In this document: in pieces, positions 49,687 to 60,753 of the stretch
How positions within the stretch are numbered: position 1 is the first letter of the stretch
Layout: every line of letters starts with the position of its first letter
The notes under the pieces: generated by a model
What the model was told of the DNA's origin: nothing
The model's database searches: none
The model's input: the letters and a program-made list of their open reading frames with translations, nothing else
Program-made: the position numbers and the translations under genes
Assembly: GCA_019009955.1 (NCBI GenBank)
Contig: CM032233.1
Span: forward strand, 99,462,501 to 99,526,500
DNA: 64,000 bases
Direction of reading: 5' to 3'
From: Riptortus pedestris
Taxonomy: Eukaryota; Arthropoda; Insecta; Hemiptera; Alydidae

Positions 49687-49739
<53 letters not shown>
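49687..49739. repeat. (TA)n microsatellite
   Basis: About 50 bases of TA between B4 and B5. Confidence 0.95.
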
Positions 49740-49740
<1 letters not shown>

Positions 49741-52226
49741 TAGCTAAGGTACCCGGCGATGCCCGGGAAGTCATTGCTGACTGACTAATGATTGTATTTT
49801 TATAGCAAGACTTCAATGTGTACAATTGCTCTTCCCTCCACGATGTATTGTTTTTTCAAAATAGCCAATCCTAAAGTGTAACTTTCAGGGTTAATAGAAT
49901 AGAAATTTTAGTTTTGAAGAATATATGAAAATGGGTTCCTAATTTATCCCTCACGACTTTTTGACTCACGGTTTTTGAATAATTCAAACCATAATCATGG
50001 GTAGCATTTATCACAATTAAATATCTTCTATAATGAACATATTTCCTGCCAAAAATCAAACCAAGCACATATAGTTTTAGCATAGTTTTATACATAAGAT
50101 TATATTCGTATTAGTAAGCCTCAGTGGAAATCACTTCCCGTCGTGGCAGCATTCCACAGGAAATAACTAAACTCAATTACCTCCCGTCCATTTCCGCTCT
50201 CGCAGGAGCATTATCATCGTTGTTTTCCTTAGAATATTGCTTCAGAATATTATTTTAATAATTTATCTCCCTGATGGAACTAAATAATAGATCCCTAAAC
50301 ATAATTTCATTTATGTTCAAAAAGCTAGATGAGGGGAAGAGAGCCCCCCCTGCAACCTAGTAATACTTTAAACATTCATATCGAGTATATATTAAATACA
50401 AGAAATGCTCTTATAGTTTATATTATATTAGAAATAAATAACCAAGTTATAGGGAAAATAAATAAATAAATGAGGAGGCGACGGAGATTTATAAGCTCAC
50501 TAATCCGAATCATACTTGCAACTATCATATAAGACTAAAACATAACATCTTTTGTTATAATATGCATTTATTAAAAACACTTAAATAAGCACTAATAAAA
50601 TTATTGACTCCCGCTATGGATTTAGCGTATATGCCGTGTTAACTTCATTTACGGCAAAAGTTAATACAACAAAAGTTACTTTAAATAACAAAAGTAAACA
50701 ACTTTAGCTATGTGCACGTTAGCCGAAAAAAAAATAGAAAATGAAAATTGCGAATTTTTATCTCAGGCCAGTCTTATAACCCCCACTCCCGTTTGAACCT
50801 AAACATTTTAATGTAGCTTATAATCATGGAAGAATTAATGCTAATTTGCATACCAAGTTTTGTTAAATTCGGTTCAATCGTTTGTGCTCAACAAAATTGT
50901 TGGCTTCCGCTTTAGTTTTTAACGCATATCTCGTTTATGCTATACAGCAAAAGTGAATATAACCAAAGTTACTTTAAATAACAAAATAAACAACTTTTGT
51001 CATGTGCATATTTGCAGAAAAACCAGTAGAAAAAGAAATATCGCTATTTTTAATTTCAGGCCTCCCTTACAACCCCCACTCCTGCCCGTCCCTAGAAATA
51101 TTGGTATGGCTTATGATAATTAAGGTGTCAGAGATAATTCACATACCGAGTTTTATTTAGTTCGGTGGACTCTTTTGTGCCAAATAATATTCTTGACACC
51201 CGCAATAATTTTTAGCGTATAACGCCTTTATAATTCGGTATTCGACGATAGTGTATATAACAAAAGTTTCTCTAAATAACAAAATAAACAACTTTTGTTA
51301 TGTGCATATTTGCCGAAACACCAATAGGAAACGGAATATCACTATTTTTAATTTCAGGCGTCCCTTATAACCCCCACTCCTGCCCGTCCCTAGAAATGTT
51401 AGTATGGCTTATTATAAGGAAGGCGTTAGTGCTAATACACATACCGAGTTTGATTTAGTTCGGTTGAGTTTTTTGTGCCAAATAAAATTGTTGACACCCG
51501 CAATAATTTTTAGCGTATAACGCCTTTATAATTCGGTATTCGACGATAGTGTATATAACAAAAGTTTCTCTAAATAACAAAATAAACAACTTTTGTATGT
51601 GCATATTTGCCGAAACACCAATAGGAAACGGAATATCACTATTTTTAATTTCAGGCGTCCCTTATAACCCCCACTCCTGCCCGTCCCTAGAAATGTTAGT
51701 ATGGCTTATTATAAGGAAGGCGTTAGTGCTAATACACATACCGAGTTTGATTTAGTTCGGTTGAGTCTTTGTGCCAAATAAAATTGTTGACTCCCTCTAT
51801 AATGTTTAGCGTATAACACCTTTATAGTTTGGTATACGAAAAGAGTGTACATAACAAAAGTTACTCTAAATAACAAAATAAACAACTTTTGTTATATGCA
51901 TATTTGCCAAGAAACCAATAGGAAACGAAATATCGCTATTTTTAATTTCAGGCCTCCCTTATAACCCCCACTCCTGTTCGTCTCAGAGAATATCAATATA
52001 GCCTAAAGTCTAAGTTGGGTTAGTAGTAATATACATACCAAGTTTCATAAAATTCGGTTCAGCCGTTTATGCGTGAAAAGGTAACAAACAAACAAATAAA
52101 CAAACATACAAACAAACAGACACCAAAGAAACAAAATGCAGTTATGGTGTCTATGACATGTGAAACGAAAAGTTATCGTGAAATTTCGCGAAAAAAATCA
52201 ATGTACAGACAGAGGTTACAATTTTA
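49740..52226 (+). mobile_element. Family B repeat, copy B5, longest (2.49 kb)
   Basis: CTAGCTAAGGTACCCGGCGA to GAGGTTACAATTTTA. The 850-base unique left part matches B1 in reverse almost base for base, including CGGAGATTTATAAGCTCACT. It then holds about six monomers, two of which (51,240-51,780) are nearly identical to each other, pointing to recent unequal exchange. A 74-codon frame on the minus strand at 50,095-49,871 is shared with B1. Confidence 0.87.
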
Positions 52227-52234
52227 TATATATA

Positions 52235-53002
52235 CTAGCTCAGATACCCGGCTTCGCCCGGGAATTCATTTGAGGCTGAATGGTGATGGTATTTTTTAGC
52301 AGGCTTTACATTGCACAATATTTTGACATTTACCCGTCCCTGTGTTTAGGATTGATACCCATCTTTGCCGTGGATTTGCTAATAATAGTATTATTTGTTC
52401 GATAAGGCTTCACAGTCTTCGATATTTTTATATTTCCCGTCTCTTATACATGTAAATATGGTGAATTTTTATTTCAGGCCTCCCTTTTAACACCCCTCCC
52501 GTTCGAACCTGAAAATTTTAATATAATTTATAATCATGGAAGAATTAATGCTAATTGACATACCGAGTTTTGTTAAGTTCGGTTCAGCCGTTAGTCCCCG
52601 CTAAAGTTTTAACGTATAACTCATTTATACTTAGGTATACGACAAAAGTGTATATAACAAAAGTTACTCCAAATAACAAAATAAACAACTTTTGTTATGT
52701 GCATATCTGCTGAAAAAGCAATAGGAATCGAAATATCGCTATTTTTAATTTCAGGCCTCCCCTATAACCCCCACTCCTGTTCGTCTTAGAGAATATTAAT
52801 ATAGCCTAAAGTCTAAGTTGGGCTAGTAGTAATATACATACCAAGTTTCATAAAATTCGGTTCAGCCGTTTATGCGTGAAAAGGTAACAAACAAACAAAC
52901 ATACACGAAAGAAACAAAATGCAGTTATGGTGTCTATGACATGTGAAACGAAAAGTTATCGTGAAATTTCGCGAAAAAAATCAATGTACAGACAGAGGTT
53001 AC

Positions 53003-53009
<7 letters not shown>
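52235..53009 (+). mobile_element. Family B repeat, copy B6 (short)
   Basis: CTAGCTCAGATACCCGGCTT to GAGGTTACAATTTTA, 0.78 kb. Only eight bases of TA separate it from B5. It has the left end, one or two monomers and the closing block. Confidence 0.83.

Positions 53010-53045
<36 letters not shown>
53010..53045. repeat. (TA)n microsatellite
   Basis: About 36 bases of TA between B6 and B7. Confidence 0.95.
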
Positions 53046-53046
<1 letters not shown>

Positions 53047-54590
53047 TAGCTAAGGCACCCGTCTTCGCTCGGGAAATCATTAGAGGCTGAACATTGAGGG
53101 TATTTTTATAGCAAGGCTTTAATGTGTTACAATAATACTTCCCGTCTGGGTGTATTATTTTTCCATAAGGGTAACTGTGGGGACTTATAGAATAGAAATT
53201 TTAGTTAAAATAAGTAAATGAAAATGAGTTCTCAATCAATCACCTTCTACTGTTTGATACACCGTGAATAATTCAAATCATAATCACGGACGGCATCCAT
53301 TATAATTAAATAGTATCTATAATGCACATATTTTCTGTCAAACCCACTCGGAGCACACATAGTTTAGAAATAGTCGGTTATAAGTAGAAAGAAATTCCAT
53401 TAGTGCCAACATTTAACAGGAAATAAGTTAACACAATTAACTGTATTAGCCTCCGTGCAACTTCCATTTCCGCTTAAGGGTTACCAAGAAGAGATTTATA
53501 ACCCCACTAATCCGAATTATACATTGAACTACCATAGAAGTCTAAAAAACATAACATTATTACGTCTATATAGAATAGACATTAATTTGTACTAATGCCA
53601 TTGGTTACTCCCGCTTTAGTTTTAGCCTATATCTCATTGTATTCTTTGTTAAACGACAAAAGTGTGTATAATAAAAGTTATTTTAAATGATAAGCTAAAA
53701 ACCTTCTGTAATGTGCATCAGATAATAGGCTTTTGCACCCAATAAAATTGTAGACCTCCGCTACAGGTTTTAGCGGATATCTCGTTTATACTTTGTTATA
53801 CGACAAAAGTATGTATAATAAAAGTTCTTTTAAATAACACAATGAACAACGCTCGCAACGTTGCTCGCATCTGTCGAAAAACCAGTGGGAAACGGAATAT
53901 CGCATTTTTTTAATACAGGTCTCCCTCATAGCCCCCATTCCCGTTTAATATAGCTTATAATCATGGAAGAATTAATGCTAATTGACATTCCTAGTTTTGT
54001 TAAGTTCGCTTCAATGGTTGGTGTCCATTAAAATTGTTGGCTCCCGTTTTAGTTTTTTATTTATATCTCGTTTATACTTTGTTATATCACAAAAGTGAAT
54101 ATAACCAAAGATACTCTAAATAACAAAATAAACAACTTTTCTTATGTGCAAATTTGCCGAAAAACCAATAGGAAACGAAATATCGCTATTTTTAATTTCA
54201 ATCCTCCCTTATAACCCCCACTCCTGTTCGTCCCTAGGAATGTTTGTACAGATTATTATCATGGAGGAGTCAGTGCTCATTCACATACCAAGATTTGTTT
54301 AATTCGGTTGAGTCTTTTGTCTCAAATAAAATTGTTGACTCCCACTATATACGAGTATATAACTCATTTATACTTTGATATACGACGAAAATGTATATAA
54401 CAAAAGTTAATCTAAATAACAATATAACCAACTTTTGATATCAGCACATTTGCCGAAAAAGCCATAGGAAACGAACTATCGCTATTTTTAATTTCAGGCC
54501 ACCCTCATAACCACCACTCCCGTTTGTCTCAGAGAATATTAATATAGCCTAAAGTCTAAGTTGAGTTAGTAGTAATGTACAGCCACCAAA
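53046..54590 (+). mobile_element. Family B repeat, copy B7, diverged and lacking its right end
   Basis: Begins CTAGCTAAGGCACCCGTCTT. The monomers are more diverged than in B5. It is cut at GTAATGTACAGCCACCAAAG, where sequence in the opposite orientation starts. Confidence 0.78.
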
Positions 54591-55595
54591 GTTTACGATA
54601 ACTTTTCGTTTCACATGTCATAGACACCATAACTGCATTTTGTTTTTTTCTTCACGAAAAAAACAAAACATTTTGTTTTTTTCGAAGAATAAATGAGTTA
54701 TACGCTAAAAATTATCCCGGGAGCCAACAATTTTATTTGGCACAAAAGACTCAACTGAACTAAACGAAACTCGGTATATGAATTTGCATTAACTCCTTGA
54801 TAATAAGCTGTACCAACATTTCTAGGGACGAGCAGGAGTGGGGGTTGTAAGGGACGCCTGAAATTAAAAATAGCGGTATTTCGTTTCCTATTGGGTTTTC
54901 GGCCAACTTGCATATGAGAAAAATGGTTTATTTTGTTATTTAGAGTAACTTTTGTTATATTAACTTTTGTTTTATATCAAAGTATAAAAGAGATATACCT
55001 TAAAAACTAAAGCGGGAGCCAACAATTTTATTGGGAACCAACGATTGAAGCGAATTTAACAAAACTCTGTATGTGAATAAGCATTAATTCTTCCATGATT
55101 ATAAGCTATATTAAAATGTTTAGGTTCAAACGGGAGTGGGGAGGCCTGAAATAAAAATTCTGGATATTTCATTTTTTATTTGTTTTAAGGCAAACGTGCA
55201 CATAATAAAAGTTTTTTACTTTGTTATTTAGTAACTTTTGTTTTATACATTTTTTCGGTAACAATGTATGAAGCCAATAATTTGCGTAGAAATATTGATA
55301 CGCTTAACAATTCTTTCCAATATAAACTAAGTGAAGCAATGTTGATAACACTCAAGCGGGAGCGGAACCATGATATTAGTTATTCATGGTGTGTCAAACA
55401 GTGGTGAGAGATTGATTTGGGACTAATTTTCATAACTAAAATTTCTATTCTATAAGTCCCCTACCTGACCCTTACGGGAAAATCATTAGGCCAGACGGGA
55501 AGTGTAGTTGTAAGCTTTGTAGCCTTTCCAAATAAAAAATACCATCAATATTCAGACTCTAATGATTCCCGAGCGAAGCCGGGTACCTTAGCTAG
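54591..55595 (-). mobile_element. Family B repeat, copy B8 (inverted)
   Basis: The plus strand starts TTTACGATAACTTTTCGTTT (family right end) and finishes AGCCGGGTACCTTAGCTAG (left end reversed). Together with B7 it forms a head-to-head pair. No TA tract lies at the B7/B8 boundary, unlike all the other joins. Confidence 0.8.
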
Positions 55596-55602
55596 TTGGT
55601 AT

Positions 55603-56043
55603 ATAAAATAAAGGGTTAATACTACCAGTATACATGTCTGTTGACATACCGTTCGGTGGTGGTCGAGTACTGGCTGATGATCGAGTACAGCTAATATTGT
55701 GCTTTCGATGCGAGATCACCATCTTCAAGCCAATCAATAGTTGTGCTGAGTAACAAGTTTGGATTCATGTTATAACGGGTAACGGACAATGACCTTGTAC
55801 ATGAAAACAATTTGCCTGGACACGCGCTAATCCGCCCTTCATTTGAAAGAGCTAAGATAACAAACAAACATAACCATCCGGACTAAAACGTAAACAACCT
55901 AATATGGATAACGTATGAATATACATATATAAAACCTACTTACTAACGGGCTTGTACTCGATCATCAGCCAGTGACAACGGTCTCCACCGAAAGCTATGA
56001 CAACAGGCTTATATACTGGTGGTATTAACCCTTTATTTTATAT
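55603..56043 (+). mobile_element. Penelope-like element, internally deleted, with inverted terminal repeats
   Basis: The left end TATAAAATAAAGGGTTAATA is mirrored by TATTAACCCTTTATTTTATA on the right. Both arms continue with the CTGGCTGATGATCGAGTACA-type sequence, over about 130 bases. The middle has a coding trace NNLPGHALIRPSFERAK that matches the minus-strand frame upstream of 8.1 kb, the region after the GIY-YIG domain. Inverted end copies are known in Penelope-like elements. Confidence 0.6.
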
Positions 56044-56411
56044 AAGGATTATGTATACATCTATTAACGTACATATTATTGAACCTCTATGTTTTGCCTG
56101 TATTTGTAATTAATTTGGACGACGAAATATTTTTTTTACGTTTTAAGGATGAAAATTAAAATTATTGAATACATATATGCATTACTATTGACTTGTAGAA
56201 TAGTGAGAAAATAAAAATTGATTATAGAATATACTTTTAATTGCTAAAGAGTTGTTTTGAAGAATGAATTTAATAATTTACCCCCGTCTTCCGGTCTCCA
56301 ATTATTACATTACTGACATTTCAGTAGTGTGGCCGTACGGAATTTAGGTATTCATGGCATTTTAAGGAGCTAAAGTTTAGAATAGAAGTCAATACATAAA
56401 TTTATTGATAT
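56044..56411. other. No gene recognised
   Basis: AT-rich flank of the SINE insertion. Nothing supported. Confidence 0.5.
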
Positions 56412-56489
56412 CCTAGGTATTATAAAATTAAATTAAATTATTTATTAACGTCCACTTTTTGCAACTAAGGCTAATTGGGATGGGTTATC

Positions 56490-56654
56490 TGTTATTATAC
56501 ATCTTGATTTAGTGTGCAGTGGCACATCCCTGAGCCTTATAATGCATGCTGGGTAGTTCCTTTGAGTTAGAGTGTGTGATGTGAACCGCTATTTTAATAA
56601 ACCAGTTTGTGATATATGTGTGTACTTTAAGTTCCACCAATTTCATGTTTAATA
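56490..56654 (+). repeat. Copia-2 5' LTR (165 bp)
   Basis: Starts TGTTATTATACATC and ends CATGTTTAATA just before the primer-binding site. It contains AATAAA near 56,595. It matches 58,597-58,721 over its last two thirds; the 3' copy has 11 extra bases near GAACTCCCAGGGAACC. Confidence 0.88.
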
Positions 56655-56669
56655 GGTTATGGGCCCAGC
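56655..56669 (+). promoter_or_regulatory. Copia-2 primer-binding site (initiator tRNA-Met anticodon arm)
   Basis: GGTTATGGGCCCAGC is the exact complement of GCUGGGCCCAUAACC, the anticodon stem-loop of initiator tRNA-Met. Drosophila copia uses this half-tRNA priming. Confidence 0.88.
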
Positions 56670-56752
56670 GGTTCCTAAGTGTATTAAGTGTCGCGAATCG
56701 GAGAATTTCCAGTAATAGGTGATAGGTGCTGTACCGGTCCCGGGGGAAGCAG

Positions 56753-57541
56753 CATGGCGATTCAACAGGTTACAAATGTGGTGAAGCCGTTTGACGGCTA
56801 GAACTTTTCTACTTGGGAGATTAGAGTAAAAGCATTGTTAGATCCTAATAATCTACTGGAGATGTTTTCGCCGACTGAAGATGTAAAGAAAGGTACTGAT
56901 TTCAAGCAGAAGGATACGAAGGCGCGCAACCTTATCATTCAGTTGTTAAGTGATAATTTAATTCCATTAATTACAAGTGAAACTAGTGCAGAAAATATTA
57001 TGATGAAATTGAGAAGCACATACGTTAAAGTAGGTTTGACTATCCAAGTGGATCCGCAGCATAAGCTGAGAAATATGAAGTTCGACCATAAGTGGACAAG
57101 GCATGGTGGACATGTTACCGGACTTGAACGTTTTCTCGCTGAATTTGAGAATTGTGTAAGTGAATTGGGAAATTCAGATGCTAATATTGAAGAGTGTGAG
57201 GTTGTGTCACAGCTATTGGCCTCTATGCCTGAATCTTATAAGCATGTTGTGAGCTCTCTCAATATAATTTTCAGGAAGGACCCCAAAGATATAAGTTATG
57301 AGTATGTGAGAAACGAATTGTTAACAACCAAGGCAGTAATTCATCAAGGGAAGAAGTTGGTAACTCATTTTATTCCAAGAAATTTAACAATAAGAAAACG
57401 TTTTTACCTAAACATAATGTTACTAAAGGGGAATTCAAATTTCAACGTTACAAGTGTCGAAAGTGGGGTCACAAAAAATCAGAATGCCCTGGAACTTATG
57501 TTTGTGAAGAAGGAGGCGAAGGGGAAATAACCTTTCTCAGT
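56753..57541 (+). pseudogene. gag: Copia-2 gag with nonsense codon and damaged zinc knuckle
   Basis: ATG at 56,753 starts MAIQQVTNVVKPFDG, then TAG at 56,798, then NFSTWEIRVKALLDP: the copia gag N-terminus with one stop. The 231-codon frame from 56,835 is therefore not the true start. VSQLLASMPESYKHVVSSL is the usual gag core. Near 57,440 the true frame changes; it gives YKCRKWGHKKSECP, a knuckle two residues short that lacks the second Cys. Confidence 0.85.
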
Positions 57542-57553
57542 TATAACACGAAT

Positions 57554-58579
57554 ATGACTTCTACAGATGAGAAAGTGAAATTTATTATTGATTCCGGTTC
57601 GGCAAATCATCTTGTTGGTCCTGAACTTGGTAAATATTTGGTGAATTGGAAAAAGTCGAGATTAGTGATAAAAGTTGCTAAGAAAAATCAAGAGATATTG
57701 TCATGTCGGTATGGGACATTATTATTAAATGATGATACGGGACGTGTAATCAGAATAAAATATGTGTATGAATGTCCAGAATTGAATAAAATTTTGTTAT
57801 CAGTCTCTAGAATGGAGGAGCTGGGATATAAGTTAATATTTGGAAATAAGGGTGTTGAAATTATCAAGGATGAATCGATACTGCTTCGAATTAACCTGGA
57901 AGGTAAACTGTTTACTGTAACCTTATATCTGGCAAAACCCAGTGTAAACAATGCATTAGTGGATGATGACATGTTGCATCGACGAATGGGCCACTCTTCA
58001 CATTATCCGGCCAACGGAACTTGCGGTGTTTGTGTTCAGTCCAAACAAGTTAACCTACCTTACAAGAGATTGCCAGAAGAAAGGAAAGCCAAACGAATAC
58101 TTGAAGTGATTTCGTCCAACATTTGTGGATCAATCAACTCAGCCACTTTTGATGGCTACAGGTATTTTGTGACCTTTACTGATTCTTTTACACATTTTTG
58201 TGTTGTATATTTGATGAAGAATAGATCAGAGCTATTGGAGAAATTTAAACTGTACAGTCAAATGGTGTGTGCTAAGTTTGGTAATAGTATTGAGAGAGTT
58301 GACAACGGAGGTGAATATAGTTCACGTGAATTTAGGGAATATGGTCAAATTTTAGGAATCCATGTACAATATACTGTTCCTCGTAATCCAGCCCAGAATT
58401 GTATCAGTGAGCGCATGAACAGGACAATTATGAATATGGCTCGATGTATGATTAATGGCTGTGGGCTTAGGAAATCTAGTTGGGGAGAAGCAGTCAAAAC
58501 TGCTGTGTATTTAATAAACAGATTGAAAACTTGTGCTCTAAAGAATAATTGTACTCCTGCCGAGCTATGGTATAGATAG
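57554..58579 (+). pseudogene. pol: Copia-2 protease and partial integrase
   Basis: FIIDSGSANHLVG carries the protease D-S-G. LHRRMGHSS..CGVC is the zinc site with its centre shortened. In the integrase core the first Asp is replaced (VISSNICGSI, Asn where copia has Asp). The second (RVDNGGEY) and the Glu (NCISERMNRT) are present. The frame ends ELWYR-stop at the deletion. It cannot encode an active integrase. Confidence 0.88.
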
Positions 58580-58596
58580 AGTAATAGAGTACTGGC

Positions 58597-58721
58597 AATG
58601 CATGCTGGGTAGTTCCTGTGACTTAGAGTGTGTGATGTGAACTCCCAGGGAACCGCTATTTTAATAAAACAGTTTGTGATATGTGTGTGTACTTTAAGTT
58701 CCACCAATTTCATGTTTAAGA
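58597..58721 (+). repeat. Copia-2 3' LTR, 5' truncated
   Basis: AATGCATGCTGGGTAGTTCC to CATGTTTAAGA, followed by the TTATC target duplicate. The first 50 or so LTR bases are missing, consistent with one deletion from integrase into the LTR. Confidence 0.88.
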
Positions 58722-58905
58722 TTATCTACATGTTACCACCCTTTTCTAGCCTGGGTGGGACTAAGGATTTCATTTAATTAATTCCGTCACTAAATAATTT
58801 CCTCTGCCCAGGCGGGAATCGAACTCGCCTCTCTAGGTTTACCATGTGAGATAAAGTCAACGCCTTAACTCACATGGCTAACCTGAGCTCCCTAGGTATT
58901 ATAAA

Positions 58906-59734
58906 TTTCATTCATGTATATGACGATTTGTGTTTGTAATATGTTTTCATTATTATGTCCTCCGTTGTTTGTGAGGTAGACCTTTTTTTTTAGAAAATAC
59001 TCTCTCCATTAATACAATGGATTTAAAAATCATTAGCCAAATATTGCGAATTCTGTTGAATTTGCTTCAATGATTTGAACTTTTGTTTAGAGTTTTTTCA
59101 GTTTTTAATTGTTTAATGCATTTTTGCAATTCATGCTGTTGATATTTTATTCGGCTTCATTTAATTTTTGAGTTATAGACTGTCTTAAATTAAATCCATT
59201 TCGAAAAAAAAAATTATATGTTCAATGTTTCTTTTTGTAACAATTTCTGAAAACAAATTAGTCATTAATAATTAAATGCTATGAAAAAGAAAAACTAATA
59301 CTTAAAAGCAATAATAATACATTAATAGTATCTCATAAATCCTTATTAGGCACTATTTTTGAGTGCCTCTTATAATTTCATGAAGAAATTCTCTTCAACA
59401 TTTTCTTTCCTTAAAACAGAAATATCTCCAAATGCTCCATAAGTAATGAAGTGAGTCAGAAAAGAGAATTACTTACAAATGAACTATACATAGAAGGGCC
59501 CGTTTTTTCAGCTTTTTTAAAAGAAATTTTTCTTTTCTTTTGCTGGAATTTTGAGGCATTATTGTTAAAAATATATCTCACTTACCTGTTTTAAAGTTGC
59601 TTTTGTATTATCGAAATTCTTGGAACTTTGGAAGAAGATATACAAGCCATAATGGTCATTCGGACCAGATGTTTGTATGGCCTCCAAAAGGCATTCCGCT
59701 TTAAGAATCTCCACAAAAACAAAGGTGACCATAT
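58906..59734. other. No gene recognised
   Basis: AT-rich. Nothing supported. Confidence 0.5.
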
Positions 59735-60145
59735 ATATATATGGCTGTGAAACGTGGACTCGTGCCAAAAAAGCGTTAAAGCTCTCCTGGTCTGTGTGAA
59801 GATTGTCTTGAGAAAAATGTTGGTTGTCGAATTTTTATTGAGCAGCACGGATTGTGAATCAGAAGCAATTTTGAACTGGTTAAATTTTATGACTAGCCTG
59901 ATATCATTTGGGCTTATAAGAAGTGCAGATTGCCCAGTTTAGGGCACGTTGAGAAGATGAAGCCCAGCAGTGTGCCCAGGAAAAAGATGTTTGGTGCTCC
60001 AGGTGGGAGCTATGAAGAGAAGGGGCAGGCCTAGGAGAAGTAACTGGTTGAACTAACGGAGGACTCCGGAATTGGAGGACCCAAGCTGCATACTCCTTGG
60101 AATGGCCTAACATAGTTGCAGAAGCCCTGGTCCTGGAGAACTGTA
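59735..60145 (+). pseudogene. Non-LTR retrotransposon (LINE) ORF2 C-terminal remnant
   Basis: Plus strand, with frame changes: YGCETWTRAKKALK, VCVKIVLRKM, IRSNFELVKFYD, PDIIWAYKKCR and SLGHVERMKPSSVPRKMFG. These are in order the LINE tail blocks YG.E.W......L...E.K(I/V)LR(K/R)(I/M), IR.N.EL..LY, PDI......(R)L..LGHV.RM. Many stops. Only the tail is present. Confidence 0.7.
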
Positions 60146-60149
60146 GCGC

Positions 60150-60535
60150 ATAGTAATTGGTTATGAATGAAGTGGGTGTTAATCGCGAAAGTCTATAGTT
60201 GGTTCATGCTGGTGGCACTTGGTCTGCCACCTGGAAATCAGGAAAGGAAATTGGGGAGGGTATATTTGGTATAATTCATTTCAATTGTTTGAAAGTAGTG
60301 AGACAAATTGTGGGCCTTATCTGAGCCAATTAAATTTAAAAGAGTTACCTATGATGAATACCAAATACTGGTGTGCCAAATTCAGCTGGCTTTTTGCTTC
60401 CAAACAGTTTTTCAGGCAAAAATGACGTAGCCAAAAACAATTTATTTTGTACCGATGTACTACAAGCAGGTTAAAATGGTTCTATTTTATGAAATACAAT
60501 TAATGTGTTTCAAAACATTTATTCCAACCCATTTT
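60150..60535. other. No gene recognised
   Basis: No family likeness in the 68-codon frame 60,219-60,425. Nothing else supported. Confidence 0.45.
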
Positions 60536-60660
60536 AGCAGATTTCCCTTAAGGGAAATCAGCTATTGAGGTCGTACTCATGACACGATTTTCGAAATTTT
60601 TCTTCAAATGTCCATCGATTCTACCTAGGAGATGACGAAAATGAGGTCTGTTCAAAACTG

Positions 60661-60753
<93 letters not shown>

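Larger units (their letters stand above)
56490..58721 (+). mobile_element. Copia-2: Ty1/copia retrotransposon, internally deleted
   Basis: TTATC at 56,485-56,489 and 58,722-58,726 is the 5-bp target duplication. Order: 165-bp LTR (56,490-56,654), PBS, gag, protease, partial integrase, then a deletion that removes the rest of pol and the first part of the 3' LTR. The remaining 3' LTR is 58,597-58,721. It sits inside the SINE. Confidence 0.92.
56412..58905 (-). mobile_element. tRNA-derived SINE with 15-bp target duplication, split by Copia-2
   Basis: CCTAGGTATTATAAA at 56,412-56,426 is repeated exactly at 58,891-58,905. Between them lie the two SINE halves, 56,427-56,489 (tail and body) and 58,727-58,890 (body, box B GCGAGTTCGATTC, box A, 5' end GAGCTCAGGTTAGCCATG on the minus strand), about 227 bases in all. 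A long target duplication fits LINE-assisted insertion. Same family as 42,625-42,850. Confidence 0.92.
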
